A stretch of DNA of 64,000 nucleotides, from the NCBI GenBank assembly GCA_964534125.1, contig CAZHOJ010000001.1:62001-126000 (forward strand). The letters are read 5' to 3'. The position numbers were made by a program, and so were the translations under genes. Positions within the stretch are counted from its first letter, which is position 1. Each line of letters opens with the position of its first letter. Below are positions 6,957 to 14,738 of the stretch, in pieces. This stretch comes from 2-02-FULL-55-14 sp964534125 (GTDB lineage Bacteria > Bacteroidota > Ignavibacteria > UBA10030). The notes under the pieces were generated by a model. The model saw nothing but the letters and a program-made list of their open reading frames with translations, searched no databases and was not told where the DNA came from.

Positions 6957-8093
6957 CTATGTTTGGATGGTAGGAGTAAGTGGTCGTTCGTACAACCGGT
7001 AACGCTTTTCGATCTGTCCCTTCATGAGCTGCGCCGCCCGGTTCATCGGCTCGTTATCCTCCAACACCCAGCTCGCTTCCCCGTAGTAGTAGCCGAGCCT
7101 CTTTGCGCGGACCGCCGTCTCGTAGAAGAGGACACCTGCCGCTCCGGTATACTGGAACTGGGGCAGGACACCAAGCACGATGATGCGTACGGTATCGATC
7201 TTTTTACGCTTCGTGTAGAGGTGCCACAAGCCCGGAACGATCCCCCCGCTCTTGTTGAACCGGAGCGCTTGATGAATATCGGGAATCGATAGTGAAAAGC
7301 CAATGACCTGTCCTTCCTTTTCGGCGAAGATCACGAGGTCCGGCACGACGATCGGTTTCAGGTCTGCCGCAAGCGCATCGATCTCTTTGTCGGTCATCGC
7401 AACAGCGCCCCAGTTCCTCGCCCACGCTTTGTTGTACACTTCCTTGATGAGCTCGACATCCTCATTGAACCGCTTCATGTTGATCGTGCGAAAACTCACT
7501 CCATACCGCCTCCGCACGATATCCCCCGAGCGTTCCAGTTTTTCGGAATAGACGGTGTCCTGATTCAGCTTGTACGCGTAGAGGTCCTTTGACCTCCGGA
7601 AGCCCGCATCCTCGATCAACGCCTCATAGTATGGCGGATTGTACGGCATCAGGATCGCCGGGCTCTTGTCGAACCCTTCGACAAGCAGTCCGTACTCGTC
7701 GTTCACAGACGGATTGGCAGGACCTCTGACGATGCTGACCCCGTGTTCCCGGAAGAACGCGTCCGCTGCCCGGAAGAGAGCCCGCGATACTTCTGTGTCG
7801 TTCACCGACTCGAAGAAACCGAAGAATCCTGCTTTTTCCTCATGCGTGGTGTTGTGATTATGATTGATGATGGCTCCGATGCGTCCGACCACCTTCCCCT
7901 CCCGTTCCGCCAGGAAGAATTCGGTGTCCGCATGCTCATAGAACGGATTCTTCTTCGTGTCCATGAGCTTCCTGCGGTCCATCTTCAGGGGTGGTACCCA
8001 CACAGGATCGCCCGCATACATCGACCAGAGCAGATCGATGAACGCGTCTCTGTCCTTCGATGTTCGTACGGGTCTGATGGTAACACTACTCAT
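6957..8093 (-). CDS. GNAT-fold acyltransferase, candidate bacterial ceramide synthase
   Basis: A protein of 378 residues in a GNAT-like family that is longer than ordinary acetyltransferases. Visible marks are DPVWVPPLKMDRRKLMD near residue 30, KNPFYEHADTEFFLA followed by GKVVGRIGAIINHNHN, GPANPSVNDEYGLLV, and PYNPPYYEALIEDAGF. In Caulobacter a protein of this general type (bCerS) N-acylates the sphingoid base in the bacterial ceramide pathway. Here the neighbour upstream is an SPT-like enzyme and a CerR-like epimerase is divergent, so the same role is proposed by context. ATG 8093 has AGGGAG nine bases upstream. A general N-acyltransferase is the alternative. Confidence 0.6.
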   Translation of the reverse strand: MSSVTIRPVRTSKDRDAFIDLLWSMYAGDPVWVPPLKMDRRKLMDTKKNPFYEHADTEFFLAEREGKVVGRIGAIINHNHNTTHEEKAGFFGFFESVNDTEVSRALFRAADAFFREHGVSIVRGPANPSVNDEYGLLVEGFDKSPAILMPYNPPYYEALIEDAGFRRSKDLYAYKLNQDTVYSEKLERSGDIVRRRYGVSFRTINMKRFNEDVELIKEVYNKAWARNWGAVAMTDKEIDALAADLKPIVVPDLVIFAEKEGQVIGFSLSIPDIHQALRFNKSGGIVPGLWHLYTKRKKIDTVRIIVLGVLPQFQYTGAAGVLFYETAVRAKRLGYYYGEASWVLEDNEPMNRAAQLMKGQIEKRYRLYERPLTPTIQT

Positions 8094-8110
8094 GGCTCAT
8101 TCTCCCTGAT

Positions 8111-8150
8111 AAACACGACAGCGCCGCCATGTGACGTCACGGCGGCGCTG
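8111..8150 (-). terminator. Hairpin between oxoamine synthase and acyltransferase genes
   Basis: A 10-bp GC stem CAGCGCCGCC/GGCGGCGCTG with a 12-base loop lies in the 89-base spacer between the two minus-strand genes. On the minus strand it is followed by TCGTGTTT. It could be a partial terminator or an mRNA-processing and stability element that sets the expression ratio of the two enzymes. Confidence 0.5.
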
Positions 8151-8182
8151 CATGATTCCCTTATTCGTGTGCTCCCGGCGCC

Positions 8183-9400
8183 TTATGAGAGGACGCCCAT
8201 GTTCTTTCCGACCGTCTGGAACACCTCGAGGATCTTGTCCAGATGCTCGTCCTCGTGGGTGGCCATGTAGCTTGTCCGAAGCATCTCCATGCCAGGAGGA
8301 ACGCCGGGCCGGATGAACGCATTGACGAACACTCCGGCGTCGAACAGCTGCCGCCACATCATGAGGACCTTGTCGGTATCCCCGATGATGACAGGTACGA
8401 CCGCTGAATCGTGGTCCCCGACGCGATACCCCATGTTCCCGAGGCCGATACGCATCTTGCGGGCGTTCCGCATCAGCTTGTCGATACGCTCCGGCTCCCG
8501 CTCCAGAACGTCCAGCGCAGCGATGGCCGATGCCACGGAGGCAGGCGTCGGACTTGCACTGAAGATCAGCGCAGGGGCATGGTGCTTGAGATAATTGATG
8601 ACGGAACGATCTCCGACCACAAAGCCGCCGAGGGAGGCGAAGGTCTTGCTGAAGGTCCCCATTGTCATGTCCGTCTCTTTGACGAGGTCGTAGTGGCTGG
8701 CCGTGCCGCGGCCGCCTTTGCCGATGACGCCGACGGCATGCGCGTCGTCGATGAGGACGCGGGCATTGTACTTCCGTGCGACCTTGATCATGTTCGGAAG
8801 GTCGACGATCTCGCCGGATGTCGAAAAGACACCATCCGAGACGATGAGCTTGGGCTCGTCAACTGGCAGCCGGGAGATCACGGCCTCGAGATGGGCCATG
8901 TCGTTATGCTTATACCGGATGATCGCCTCGTTCGGACGCGTGCCGACATACGATGCCGCACCGGCCGCGATCAGCGTGCCGGCGACGATACAGGCGTGGT
9001 TGTCCTTGTCGGTGACGACATGTTCTCCCTGCTGGACGAGCGTCGGGATGATGCCCTGTGCCGTCTGGAAGCCGGTACTGTAGAGCAGGCAATCCTCCTT
9101 GCCGAAGAACGCCGCGAGCCGCGACTCAAGCTCGACGTGAAGGTCGAGCGTACCGGTCAGGTACCGTGACCCGGAACATCCCGTGCCATATTTCTCCACC
9201 GCCTTGATGGCCGCTTCCTTCACTTTGGGATGCGCGGTCAGGCCGAGATAGTTGTTCGACCCGGCCATGATGATCTTCCGGCCTTCGATGTGGACGACCG
9301 GCCCTTCGTTCTCTTCAATGGCGTGGAAGTACGGGTAGAAGCCCGCTGCCTTCGTATCATCGGCGCGGGTGAAGCTCCTACATTTGTCGAATAGGTCCAA
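8183..9400 (-). CDS. spt: Alpha-oxoamine synthase, probable serine palmitoyltransferase
   Basis: A protein of 405 residues, PLP-dependent, of the alpha-oxoamine synthase family (SPT, KBL, BioF, HemA). The PLP lysine is K252 in GTFSKTFASLGG, the ring-stacking histidine is H135 in DKDNHA, and D218 and H221 sit in LIDDAHAVG. Overall wording (MAGSNNYLGLTAHPKVKEA, KYGTGCSGSRYLTGTLDLH, VINYLKHHAPALIFSASPTP) follows the soluble bacterial SPTs of Bacteroidota more than BioF or KBL. SPT condenses serine with acyl-CoA/ACP to 3-oxosphinganine. The start is a TTG with AAGGAG six bases upstream. No bioA, bioD or tdh is adjacent, which argues against BioF and KBL. Substrate assignment is inference. Confidence 0.7.
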   Translation of the reverse strand: MDLFDKCRSFTRADDTKAAGFYPYFHAIEENEGPVVHIEGRKIIMAGSNNYLGLTAHPKVKEAAIKAVEKYGTGCSGSRYLTGTLDLHVELESRLAAFFGKEDCLLYSTGFQTAQGIIPTLVQQGEHVVTDKDNHACIVAGTLIAAGAASYVGTRPNEAIIRYKHNDMAHLEAVISRLPVDEPKLIVSDGVFSTSGEIVDLPNMIKVARKYNARVLIDDAHAVGVIGKGGRGTASHYDLVKETDMTMGTFSKTFASLGGFVVGDRSVINYLKHHAPALIFSASPTPASVASAIAALDVLEREPERIDKLMRNARKMRIGLGNMGYRVGDHDSAVVPVIIGDTDKVLMMWRQLFDAGVFVNAFIRPGVPPGMEMLRTSYMATHEDEHLDKILEVFQTVGKNMGVLS

Positions 9401-9470
9401 GCGACACTCCTTACGGCATGACGGAGTTCACCCGCCTTGCGCGGTTCGTCTTTGATTGCACAGGAAAAAC

Positions 9471-9478
9471 TTAATATA
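9471..9478 (-). promoter_or_regulatory. Candidate -7 promoter element upstream of the oxoamine synthase
   Basis: On the minus strand this reads TATATTAA inside AGTATATTAAG, 70 bases before the TTG start. It resembles the TAnnTTTG element of Bacteroidota housekeeping promoters, and the same GTATATT core precedes several other genes here. The 129-base spacer (9401-9529) is shared with the divergent epimerase, so regulation may be joint. Confidence 0.4.
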
Positions 9479-9529
9479 CTACCAGACCCTCCGAATGTCA
9501 ATGTCAGCCTTCAAGGAACACCTTCGAGC

Positions 9530-10516
9530 ATGACGCACCGTCCCCTCTTCGTGACCGGCGGGACCGGGTTCGTCGGGAGCCATGTCGTTGAGCAACTCCT
9601 CCGGGAGGGCCACCACGTTCGCTGTCTCGTCCGACCCGGCCGCACTTCCCTGTCGTGGCTGACTGACCTTCCGGTCGAGATCGTCCAGGGCGACATCGAT
9701 TCGCCGAACGACCGCCGGCGAATGCTGAAGGACGTCCAGCGTATCATCCACATCGCAGGCGTCACCAAAGCACCGACGGAAGACATCTACCGCCGCGGAA
9801 ACGTCGCACTCACACGCAGCCTGCTCGATGCAGCGGTTGAACATGGCGCAGAGCGGTTCGTGTACCTCAGCAGCCTTGCCGCCGTCGGACCAAGCACAGA
9901 TGCCTCCCCTCCCGATGAATCCTCTGCCTGCGCACCGATCACTGCGTACGGAGCCTCCAAGCTCGAGGCAGAGAACGTGTGCCGGGAATATACTGGACGG
10001 ATAGGCATGACCATATTGCGTCCCCCCGCGGTGTACGGCCCGCGCGACAGGGATATCCTGGAGATGTTCCGGTGGGTCTCGTACGGCATCCGGCCCATCA
10101 TCGGCAACAGGAACAAGATGCTGAGCCTCATTCACGTCAGGGACCTCGCTGACGCCATCATCCTGGCAGCCATGGACCCACGCGCGACGGGGAAGACGTA
10201 TTTTCTGAGCGATCCGGAACCGTATGAATTTTCAGCCCTGATCGACCTCATGGCCGGCATCTCAGGACAGAGAGGGGTCCGGGTCTTCTTCCCCTCTGCA
10301 GTCCTCTACGGGACTGCTATGCTGTCTCAACTGGTCTCCGCATTGCTGCGACGTCAGGCAGTGCTGACAATAGAAAAGGCGCGTGATATTCTGCAACCCT
10401 ACTGGATCTGCAGTTCACGCGCCTTCACTCAGGACCTCGGATTCACGAGCCGGATACCTATCGAGGACGGCCTTCGGGAGACCTACGAATGGTACCGCTC
10501 CCAGAGCTGGTTGTGA
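9530..10516 (+). CDS. NAD-dependent epimerase/dehydratase, candidate ceramide reductase (CerR)
   Basis: An extended SDR of 328 residues. The Rossmann motif TGGTGFVGSH is at residues 9-18 and the catalytic YxxxK is Y140-K144 in AYGASK, with the paired serine in YLSSLAAVGP. RPPAVYGPRDRD is the family's substrate-side loop. Among SDRs the sequence resembles the epimerase-type reductases that sit beside SPT genes, of which Caulobacter CerR reduces the 3-oxo group of oxidised ceramide. The frame is open from 9437, but homology begins at MTHRPLFVTGG, so ATG 9530 is chosen, with AAGGA upstream. It is divergent from the SPT-like gene. The reductase role is inferred from context; a sugar epimerase remains possible. 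Confidence 0.6.
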   Translation: MTHRPLFVTGGTGFVGSHVVEQLLREGHHVRCLVRPGRTSLSWLTDLPVEIVQGDIDSPNDRRRMLKDVQRIIHIAGVTKAPTEDIYRRGNVALTRSLLDAAVEHGAERFVYLSSLAAVGPSTDASPPDESSACAPITAYGASKLEAENVCREYTGRIGMTILRPPAVYGPRDRDILEMFRWVSYGIRPIIGNRNKMLSLIHVRDLADAIILAAMDPRATGKTYFLSDPEPYEFSALIDLMAGISGQRGVRVFFPSAVLYGTAMLSQLVSALLRRQAVLTIEKARDILQPYWICSSRAFTQDLGFTSRIPIEDGLRETYEWYRSQSWL

Positions 10517-10568
10517 TCCGTTCAACGCCCCCCAGAATCGGTCACCATCCCCTGGCTTCCTTCCCTCT

Positions 10569-12308
10569 CTACCCGACCCTGGTCTTCAGGTCGTTCAATT
10601 CCTGCCGGATCTCTGCGGGCAGCCGGTCCCCGAACTGACTGTAGAACTCCTCGATCCCGACGATACCCTTCCTCCAACCCTCCTTGTCGACTGTCGAGAT
10701 CTTGTCCAGAGCCTGCTGTGGCACGGAAAGTCCTTCCACGTTCAGCGATCCTTGCGCCGGCAGGTATCCGATCTCTGTCTCGACAGCCTCTGCTGTGCCG
10801 TTGATACGGCCGAGGATCCACTGAAGGATACGGATATTCTCACCGTAGCCGGGCCAGATGAATTTCCCGTCCTCGTCCTTCCTGAACCAGTTCACCCTGA
10901 AGATCTTCGGCTGATGCTTTATCTTCTTCCCCATCTCGAGCCAATGACCGAAGTAGTCGGCCATGTTATAGCCGCAGAAAGGCAGCATAGCCATCGGGTC
11001 CCGGCGCACAACACCCACAGCCCCGGTCGCCGCCGCCGTCGTCTCCGCGCCCATGCTCGATCCCATGAAGACCCCATGCTTCCAGTTGAAAGCCTCGTTG
11101 ACGAGCGGCACGGTGACCGATCGCCTGCTCCCGAATATGATGGCAGAAATGATCACGCCTTCGGGGTCTTCCCAGTGAGGCGAGATCGTGGGACACTGCC
11201 GGGCGGGGGCTGTGAAACGGGAATTGGGATGCGCCGCTTTCTCGCCGTTGGCCTGCCACAGGTTCCCCTTCCAGTCGGTCATCCCTGACGGCGGCTGGGT
11301 CCCCATCCCCTCCCACCACGGCTCTCCGGAGGAGGTCAGCCCGACATTGGTGTAGATGGTGTTCCGGTCGATGGTCCTCATGGCGATAGGATTCGTCGCC
11401 ATGCTTGTACCTGGGGCGACACCGAAGAATCCCGCTTCAGGATTGATCGCCCGAAGATATCCATCGTCGTCGACATACATCCATGCGATGTCATCACCGA
11501 CCGTCCACACGCGATATCCTTCCTCCTGCAGCGTCGAGACGAGCATTGCGAGGTTGGTCTTGCCCGAGGCCGACGGGAACGCCGCCGCCATATAGGTGAC
11601 CTTTCCGGAGGGATCTTCGACGCCGATGATGAGCATGTGCTCCGCCATCCATCCTTGCTGTTTCGCCATGTAGGACGCAATGCGGAGCGCGAAACACTTC
11701 TTGCCAAGGAGCGCATTGCCGCCGTAGCCGGACCCGATGCTCCAGATAAGTTTCTCCTTCGGGAAATGCAGGATGAAGCGCCGCTCCGGATGGCAATCGG
11801 CGACCGAATGCATGCCGGGGACCCACTCACCGGTCTTTCCATAGTGTTCCATGGCAACCGTGCCAACCCGCGTCATGATGTGCATGTTCGCCGCAACATA
11901 TGGACTGTCGGTGATCTGGACGCCCATCTTGCTGAATGGCGACCCTGCCGGCCCCATGAGATAGGGAATGACGTACATGGTCCTCCCTTTCATAGCGCCA
12001 TCAAAGAGCGGCCGCACACGTTCCTTGGCCTGGTCCGGCGACATCCAGTTGTTGTTCGGTCCGGCATCCTCCTTCGTGTCGAGGCAGATGAAGGTCAGCT
12101 GCTCGGTACGGGCGACATCGTTCGGATTACTGCGGTGGAGGTAGCAGCCCGGATGGGTCTTCTGATTGAGCTCGAGCAAGGTCTTGTCAGCAAGCATGCC
12201 CGAAATGAGCGTATGATACTCGTTCTGCGAGCCGTCACACCAATAGATCCTGTCAGGCTTCGTGAGGGCGGCCGATTCTTCGACCCATTTTCCGATGTCG
12301 CTGCTCAT
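10569..12308 (-). CDS. pckG: Phosphoenolpyruvate carboxykinase (GTP)
   Basis: A protein of 579 residues that converts oxaloacetate and GTP to PEP, CO2 and GDP (gluconeogenesis or anaplerosis). The P-loop signature is FPSASGKTN at residues 244-252. The family's usual FPSACGKTN has a reactive cysteine where this protein has serine (S248, codon TCG), which is unusual. IGSGYGGNALLGKKCFALRIAS and WTVGDDIAWM are well conserved. The open frame runs upstream to 12452, but ATG 12308 has GGAGA close by and starts at the family position, so it is chosen. The gene converges on the epimerase gene with 52 bases between them and no clear terminator. Confidence 0.95.
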   Translation of the reverse strand: MSSDIGKWVEESAALTKPDRIYWCDGSQNEYHTLISGMLADKTLLELNQKTHPGCYLHRSNPNDVARTEQLTFICLDTKEDAGPNNNWMSPDQAKERVRPLFDGAMKGRTMYVIPYLMGPAGSPFSKMGVQITDSPYVAANMHIMTRVGTVAMEHYGKTGEWVPGMHSVADCHPERRFILHFPKEKLIWSIGSGYGGNALLGKKCFALRIASYMAKQQGWMAEHMLIIGVEDPSGKVTYMAAAFPSASGKTNLAMLVSTLQEEGYRVWTVGDDIAWMYVDDDGYLRAINPEAGFFGVAPGTSMATNPIAMRTIDRNTIYTNVGLTSSGEPWWEGMGTQPPSGMTDWKGNLWQANGEKAAHPNSRFTAPARQCPTISPHWEDPEGVIISAIIFGSRRSVTVPLVNEAFNWKHGVFMGSSMGAETTAAATGAVGVVRRDPMAMLPFCGYNMADYFGHWLEMGKKIKHQPKIFRVNWFRKDEDGKFIWPGYGENIRILQWILGRINGTAEAVETEIGYLPAQGSLNVEGLSVPQQALDKISTVDKEGWRKGIVGIEEFYSQFGDRLPAEIRQELNDLKTRVG

Positions 12309-12349
12309 GCGGTGATCTCCTCTGTGTTGATTCGCTATGGACAGATGCG

Positions 12350-12991
12350 TCAGGAACGGGCCTGCCAGCCCCGGACGATGCCAACTTCGATGCGTATCTC
12401 GTCCCCGAGGATCGTGCTTGGTATCGGGTCGGGGTAGTACTTCTGACAGCATGCATAGGCCTCAAGACTGGACGCATTCCAGTATGAGGCACAGTTCGCA
12501 CAATGGATGTTCTCACCTTCCAGATAGAAATCGCGGGACCTGCAGCCTTCGCTGATGCTCATGGCCGTTACCAACCGGCCTGAAGGTGTGAGATATGCCA
12601 GGACCGGAATGTCCTGCACGCCCTCCGGATCCATGAACCTGACGATCGCATGGTCGCGCACTTCGCTCAGGGAGATAATGAAGAATGGACCTTCCCTGTG
12701 CGCCTCAACGAGCGTGCTGTTCATCCGGCCGGAAACGTCAGGCGCCCCGACCTCCGGCTGCTGTGCAATGACCGGGTGGTATTCCCTGAATGCCTCCCCG
12801 TAGTATGCGTACAGTCCGATGAGGACGACCACGGGGACGACCACGCGGAGCAGCCGGCTCGTCAATCCCCTGTTCGTCGCAGCTCGTACGCCTGCAACGA
12901 CCTGCCCTCCCAGCACCTTCGCACCGCACTGCGGGCATGTGTCAATGCCTTCGGGAATGGCCGAACCACACAATCGGCAGACGTCTGTCAT
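12350..12991 (-). CDS. Zinc-ribbon membrane protein with DUF2318-like cysteine-rich domain
   Basis: A protein of 213 residues. An N-terminal zinc ribbon (CRLCG ... CPQCG, residues 5-24) is followed by one membrane helix near residues 45-62 and an outside domain. The C-terminal half has GCRSRDFYLEGENIHCANC, then ACCQKYYPDPIP and GDEIRIEVG, matching the pattern of DUF2318, a family of small proteins with CxxC-type metal or Fe-S sites often linked to metal uptake. AAGGAAGGG precedes ATG 12991. It lies between pckG (41 bases downstream) and purK. The DUF call rests on pattern alone; function is unknown. Confidence 0.6.
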   Translation of the reverse strand: MTDVCRLCGSAIPEGIDTCPQCGAKVLGGQVVAGVRAATNRGLTSRLLRVVVPVVVLIGLYAYYGEAFREYHPVIAQQPEVGAPDVSGRMNSTLVEAHREGPFFIISLSEVRDHAIVRFMDPEGVQDIPVLAYLTPSGRLVTAMSISEGCRSRDFYLEGENIHCANCASYWNASSLEAYACCQKYYPDPIPSTILGDEIRIEVGIVRGWQARS

Positions 12992-13030
12992 GCAGCCCTT
13001 CCTTTCATCGAAATGATCCGAACAGATGTG

Positions 13031-14203
13031 TCAGAATGCGTGGCCGGCAGCGTCATCCACCCGCTCCGGTTCTCCGATAAGCTTCCGAACCGCCGTCACC
13101 CGCTCGCGCACTTCTTCTGAGGTGTCACCCAGGACCGTCACATGTCCCATCTTGCGCTTCTCTTCGACGCGGACCTTTCCATATACGTGGAGCTTTGTTC
13201 CGGGGATCTGATGCAACGCACCGATATCGAGCCGCGAGAGGTGCTTGCCGAGGAGGTTCACCATTGCACACGGCGTGGACAGTTCCGGTTCAGGGACCGT
13301 CAACCCCAGCGCGACCCGAACGAGCGCTTCGAACTGGGAGAAGGAGCACGCATCGAGCGAAAAATGACCGGAATTGTGTGGACGCGGAGCGATCTCGTTG
13401 ACGAGCACCCGCTGGTCCTTCGTTACGAACATCTCGATGCACAGAACGCCGACCACATCGAGGCCATCAATGACCCGCCGACCGAGCGCGAGAGCATCCT
13501 GGCGGACGTTCTCAGGGACAAGGGCGGGCACTTCCGTCAGATGCAGGATATGGTCCCGGTGTTCGTTCCGGACGACCGGAAACTCAACGACTGAGCCATC
13601 ATCCGACCTCACGGCGATGACCGAGACCTCGCAATCGAGGTCGAGAAATTCCTCGACGACCACCTCATGATAACCGCCCTGAAGGCTTTTCAGATATGCC
13701 TGGGCGTCGGCCCGCGACCGGAGAAGCGCCTGCCCTTTTCCGTCATACCCTGCCCGCGCTGTCTTGACCACGACCGGATATCCGATCTCGTCGCACGCCT
13801 TCAGCATCTCCTCGGGTGATGCGGGCACCCGGAACCGCGCGAGCGGAATACCCCGCTGCTCGAGGGCACGCTTCTCTTTCTCCCGGTGCTGTGCGATGTC
13901 CAGCACTGCATGCCCCGGCCGCACGCGCGTCATCCCTTCCATCCTCTTCACAAGCGAGACGTCGATATGCTCGAACTCGTAGGTGATGGCATCAGAGACC
14001 TCCACGAGCCTCATAGCTGCATCGGTGTCGCTGAAGGGGGCGGTGATAATGGTGTCAACAATGCGGCCCGCAGGGCAATCAGGATCCGGGTCCCACACCG
14101 CTGTGCGATAGCCCATACGGTGGGCTTCCCGGATGGTCATCATGCCGAGCTGACCGCCGCCGATGATGCCGAGGACAGAACCCTGTGGCAGAGGAAGGCT
14201 CAT
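13031..14203 (-). CDS. purK: N5-carboxyaminoimidazole ribonucleotide synthase
   Basis: An ATP-grasp enzyme of 390 residues that carboxylates AIR with bicarbonate and ATP to N5-CAIR in purine synthesis. The N-terminal GIIGGGQLGMM loop, YPVVVKTARAGYDGKGQ (ATP-grasp lysine and glycine loop) and LVNEIAPRPHNSGHFSLDAC are diagnostic. The start overlaps the purE stop by 3-4 bases, so the pair is translationally coupled and channels the unstable N5-CAIR to PurE. Confidence 0.95.
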   Translation of the reverse strand: MSLPLPQGSVLGIIGGGQLGMMTIREAHRMGYRTAVWDPDPDCPAGRIVDTIITAPFSDTDAAMRLVEVSDAITYEFEHIDVSLVKRMEGMTRVRPGHAVLDIAQHREKEKRALEQRGIPLARFRVPASPEEMLKACDEIGYPVVVKTARAGYDGKGQALLRSRADAQAYLKSLQGGYHEVVVEEFLDLDCEVSVIAVRSDDGSVVEFPVVRNEHRDHILHLTEVPALVPENVRQDALALGRRVIDGLDVVGVLCIEMFVTKDQRVLVNEIAPRPHNSGHFSLDACSFSQFEALVRVALGLTVPEPELSTPCAMVNLLGKHLSRLDIGALHQIPGTKLHVYGKVRVEEKRKMGHVTVLGDTSEEVRERVTAVRKLIGEPERVDDAAGHAF

Positions 14204-14736
14204 GGCCTGGAGGCGAGGACCTTGTTCTTCATGTCGGAGACGTACGCGTCGAGCGCCTTTCGCAGGTCCGGGTCTTCGTTCGCCAGGATCCGGACCGCCA
14301 GAAGCCCGGCATTTGTGGCATTCCCGATCGCGACCGTGGCAACAGGAACACCGGCGGGCATCTGCACGATGGAGAGAAGGGAGTCGAGTCCTTTCAGGGC
14401 TTTCGACTTCACCGGGACGCCGATGACGGGAAGCGTGGTCTTCGATGCGACCATACCGGGAAGATGTGCGGCTCCGCCTGCCCCGGCTATGATGACCTTG
14501 AGGCCGCGTTGCGCCGCCTGAGATGCATAGGAGAACATATAATCCGGCGTACGGTGGGCGGACACGACCTTATATTCATGCGGGACACCGAACGCCTTCA
14601 GTACTTTTCGGGCATCGTCCATCGTTTCGGAATCCGAGGTGCTGCCCATGATGATGCCCACCAGCGGCTTCCGGGAAGACCGGGGAGACGTCCTGCGCGT
14701 TGCGCGCTTTGGAAATGCCTGAGCTCTGTGTGGCAT
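14200..14736 (-). CDS. purE: N5-carboxyaminoimidazole ribonucleotide mutase
   Basis: A protein of 178 residues that converts N5-CAIR to CAIR. GIIMGSTSDSETMDDA and the VVSAHRTPDYMFSYA histidine loop are class I PurE marks, and GAGGAAHLPGMVASKTTLPVIGVP is the active-site ridge. A basic extension of about 25 residues precedes the domain. ATG 14736 has AAGGAG five bases upstream; a GTG six bases earlier is less likely. It starts two bases after the larB stop. Confidence 0.95.
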   Translation of the reverse strand: MPHRAQAFPKRATRRTSPRSSRKPLVGIIMGSTSDSETMDDARKVLKAFGVPHEYKVVSAHRTPDYMFSYASQAAQRGLKVIIAGAGGAAHLPGMVASKTTLPVIGVPVKSKALKGLDSLLSIVQMPAGVPVATVAIGNATNAGLLAVRILANEDPDLRKALDAYVSDMKNKVLASRP

Positions 14737-14738
14737 GG

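Noticed and set aside
9401..9529. tRNA or small RNA in the divergent spacer
   Set aside because: No cloverleaf or strong hairpin was found; only promoter-like sequence is present.
10569..12452. Longer pckG frame starting at 12452
   Set aside because: The extra 48 residues overlap the DUF2318 gene, have no homology-like pattern and lack a ribosome site. ATG 12308 has GGAGA and fits the family start.
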